60,000 nucleotides of DNA from Membranipora membranacea. Its lineage: Eukaryota > Bryozoa > Gymnolaemata > Cheilostomatida > Membraniporidae. Numbering within the stretch: position 1 is the stretch's first letter; each line of letters opens with the position of its first letter. The notes beneath the pieces are model-generated. The model ran no database searches. It was not told the DNA's origin and saw only the letters and a list, made by a program, of their open reading frames with translations. Both the position numbers and the translations under genes were made by a program. Shown here in pieces: positions 58,725 through 60,000 of this stretch. The stretch lies in contig OU612067.1 of the NCBI GenBank assembly GCA_914767715.1, positions 2,916,001-2,976,000 of the forward strand, written 5' to 3'.

Positions 58725-58830
58725 TCCTCTCTCAACCTGGTAGGTAATGATCTGTTTTCAGTGAAGAGCTTCATGTTATAGGCCCAAATGGATAAAAGAA
58801 AAGCTTAACCCTTATTGGGTAACAAGCCTG
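58725..58830 (-). promoter_or_regulatory. upstream region of secreted paralogue 2
   Basis: GGTAGGTAATGA at 58739-58750 is also present upstream of paralogue 1 (45994-46005). A CCAATAAGG motif (minus strand, near 58808) corresponds to that of paralogue 1. The TATA equivalent here is weaker (CCTATAACA near 58772). Confidence 0.4.
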
Positions 58831-59640
58831 TAGCAAAGTTTTTGGAAACCTGCTAGATGTTGCTTAATCATCATTATCAAAAACCTGCCAAGATGTGAGT
58901 GTTATTAAATTCCAGTTTGTCCTCCAAAGCCATTTATTCGATCATTTCAATTGGTACGCTCCAGTGTCATGACATGGTAGAAATGTTTTATTGAACCCCA
59001 TCAACTATGATGCTGATTTTAGTCAATCTAGCTCGGAACTAAGCAAAACAACAACTGGTTGTTATCTGAGAAAAAAACATTGGTATGCATTCCTGAATTC
59101 TGACATAATCATAGCTGTGTGATATCAACATACCATCAAGTCCCCCCTGTCCGAATTTTGTTGTGTATTTAGAAGCATCTTCAATTTGGTCACTATGATT
59201 GGCCTGTGTTTTCTCCTTTTTATACTTATTCTATCTATATTGGTTATGATTTCATGAAGCATACTCTGTATTTCTCTTTTCTCTGACACTGTTTGCAATA
59301 GCCTGGTGATGCATCAGGCTGCTGTCTTGCCTTGTTGATGTGAAACACCCTTCTCCGGCTGACTATGGCAAAACAAGCTGCTCCGCTGGTCAAAAGTGTC
59401 GGGATAATAGGAAACAAAAATATCCGCTCAAATTAACCGCTTCGTCTATGCTGATAAGATAGCAGGTTCAGCTACAAGAAGTTACAAAGAGATATTTGTT
59501 TCATAAATCTAAAACAATGTCACTTAAACAATGCCTGATGCCAATGATTTATTCATCAATAGTTAAGTGATTTTTAGCGATGCCATATAAAATTCTGATC
59601 TGCTCTGGCAATACTCTAGAATGCCCTCTCCTCCCCTCCT
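58831..59640. other. intergenic, no gene seen
   Basis: No supported exon or repeat between the upstream region of secreted paralogue 2 and the duplicated segment at 59641. Confidence 0.35.
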
Positions 59641-59830
59641 CAAATTGTCGTTCACATCATGTGTCAAATATGTTTTACGTCAATCCTGTCGAACTGTGTA
59701 ATTATTTGTGGTGTTGTCTGCCAATAATCACCCCCTTTAATATGTTCTTTGTGATATAGATATTCTGTTAACCTCAACTGCTCTCTTTAAATGCAGCTGT
59801 GTAGAGAATGATCTTTTTTTTATTGTGTAT
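59641..59830 (+). repeat. duplicated non-coding segment, copy iii
   Basis: Counterpart of 55560-55760 and, more distantly, 48274-48320. Confidence 0.6.
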
Positions 59831-60000
59831 CGCTAGCTGTGTCACAATATTAATGAGTTGAGGGCTGAATATTTCATCCCTTGTTGAAATGAATCTGGTC
59901 CCCCAGCGACTTGAAATGTAATTCCCTGTTCTGCCAAATATATTGGAGGCACAGCCTGAGAGCTCAGAAAACCAGCTGCTCATAGAGATAGATCACTGCT

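Overview
The window looks like nuclear DNA of an early-branching animal, most likely a sponge. It is AT-rich, genes are split by GT-AG introns of about 200 to 2,300 bases, and transposon debris is abundant. The sponge reading rests on two genes whose C-terminal domains resemble sponge short-chain collagen C4 (spongin type); this family also occurs in other invertebrates, so the assignment is tentative. All coordinates of spliced genes were worked out by hand from splice sites, phase agreement and protein continuity.

Layout. 0.1-7.2 kb: a complete VAP (VAMP-associated protein) gene on the minus strand, seven exons. It shares a ~150-base promoter region with a plus-strand gene for a membrane-anchored Sel1-repeat protein (7.4-11.2 kb). 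12.3-14.8 kb: a six-exon plus-strand gene for a small secreted protein with a three-repeat pattern like beta-trefoil (FGF/IL-1 fold) proteins. 15-18.4 kb: repeats, including two copies of a ~600-base repeat, a TATA-bearing block with a 5 x 60-base tandem array, and a complete 997-base hAT-type non-autonomous transposon with an 8-base target duplication. 18.4-21 kb: possible exons of a gene with a mitochondrial-type N-terminus.

21.0-28.0 kb: a complete 6,957-base transposon (target duplication AGGGC, ends TGTAGAACCC) that encodes a Ginger/KRBA2-type integrase fused to an OTU protease domain and an F-box-like tail. Its ~260-base terminal inverted repeats carry arrays of ACGTCGCAA. This is the most notable system in the window.

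28-42.5 kb: a tRNA-derived SINE with target duplication, then two tandem paralogues of a membrane-anchored C4-type collagen. The downstream copy has an intact Gly-X-Y exon; the upstream copy has lost it. Introns hold LINE debris, a 77-nt hairpin and a nearly perfect 370-base palindrome. After them comes a ~1-kb element whose ends are arrays of a 15-base repeat.

44-59 kb: two minus-strand paralogues of a small secreted protein with ten conserved cysteines; the first four exons have identical lengths in both copies. Between and around them are decayed LINE reverse transcriptase remnants, miniature elements and duplicated non-coding segments.

Functionally, the cellular genes do not form one pathway. 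The window combines a housekeeping ER-contact protein, a Sel1-repeat membrane protein, and two small tandem families of extracellular or cell-surface proteins. The rest is largely mobile-element material.
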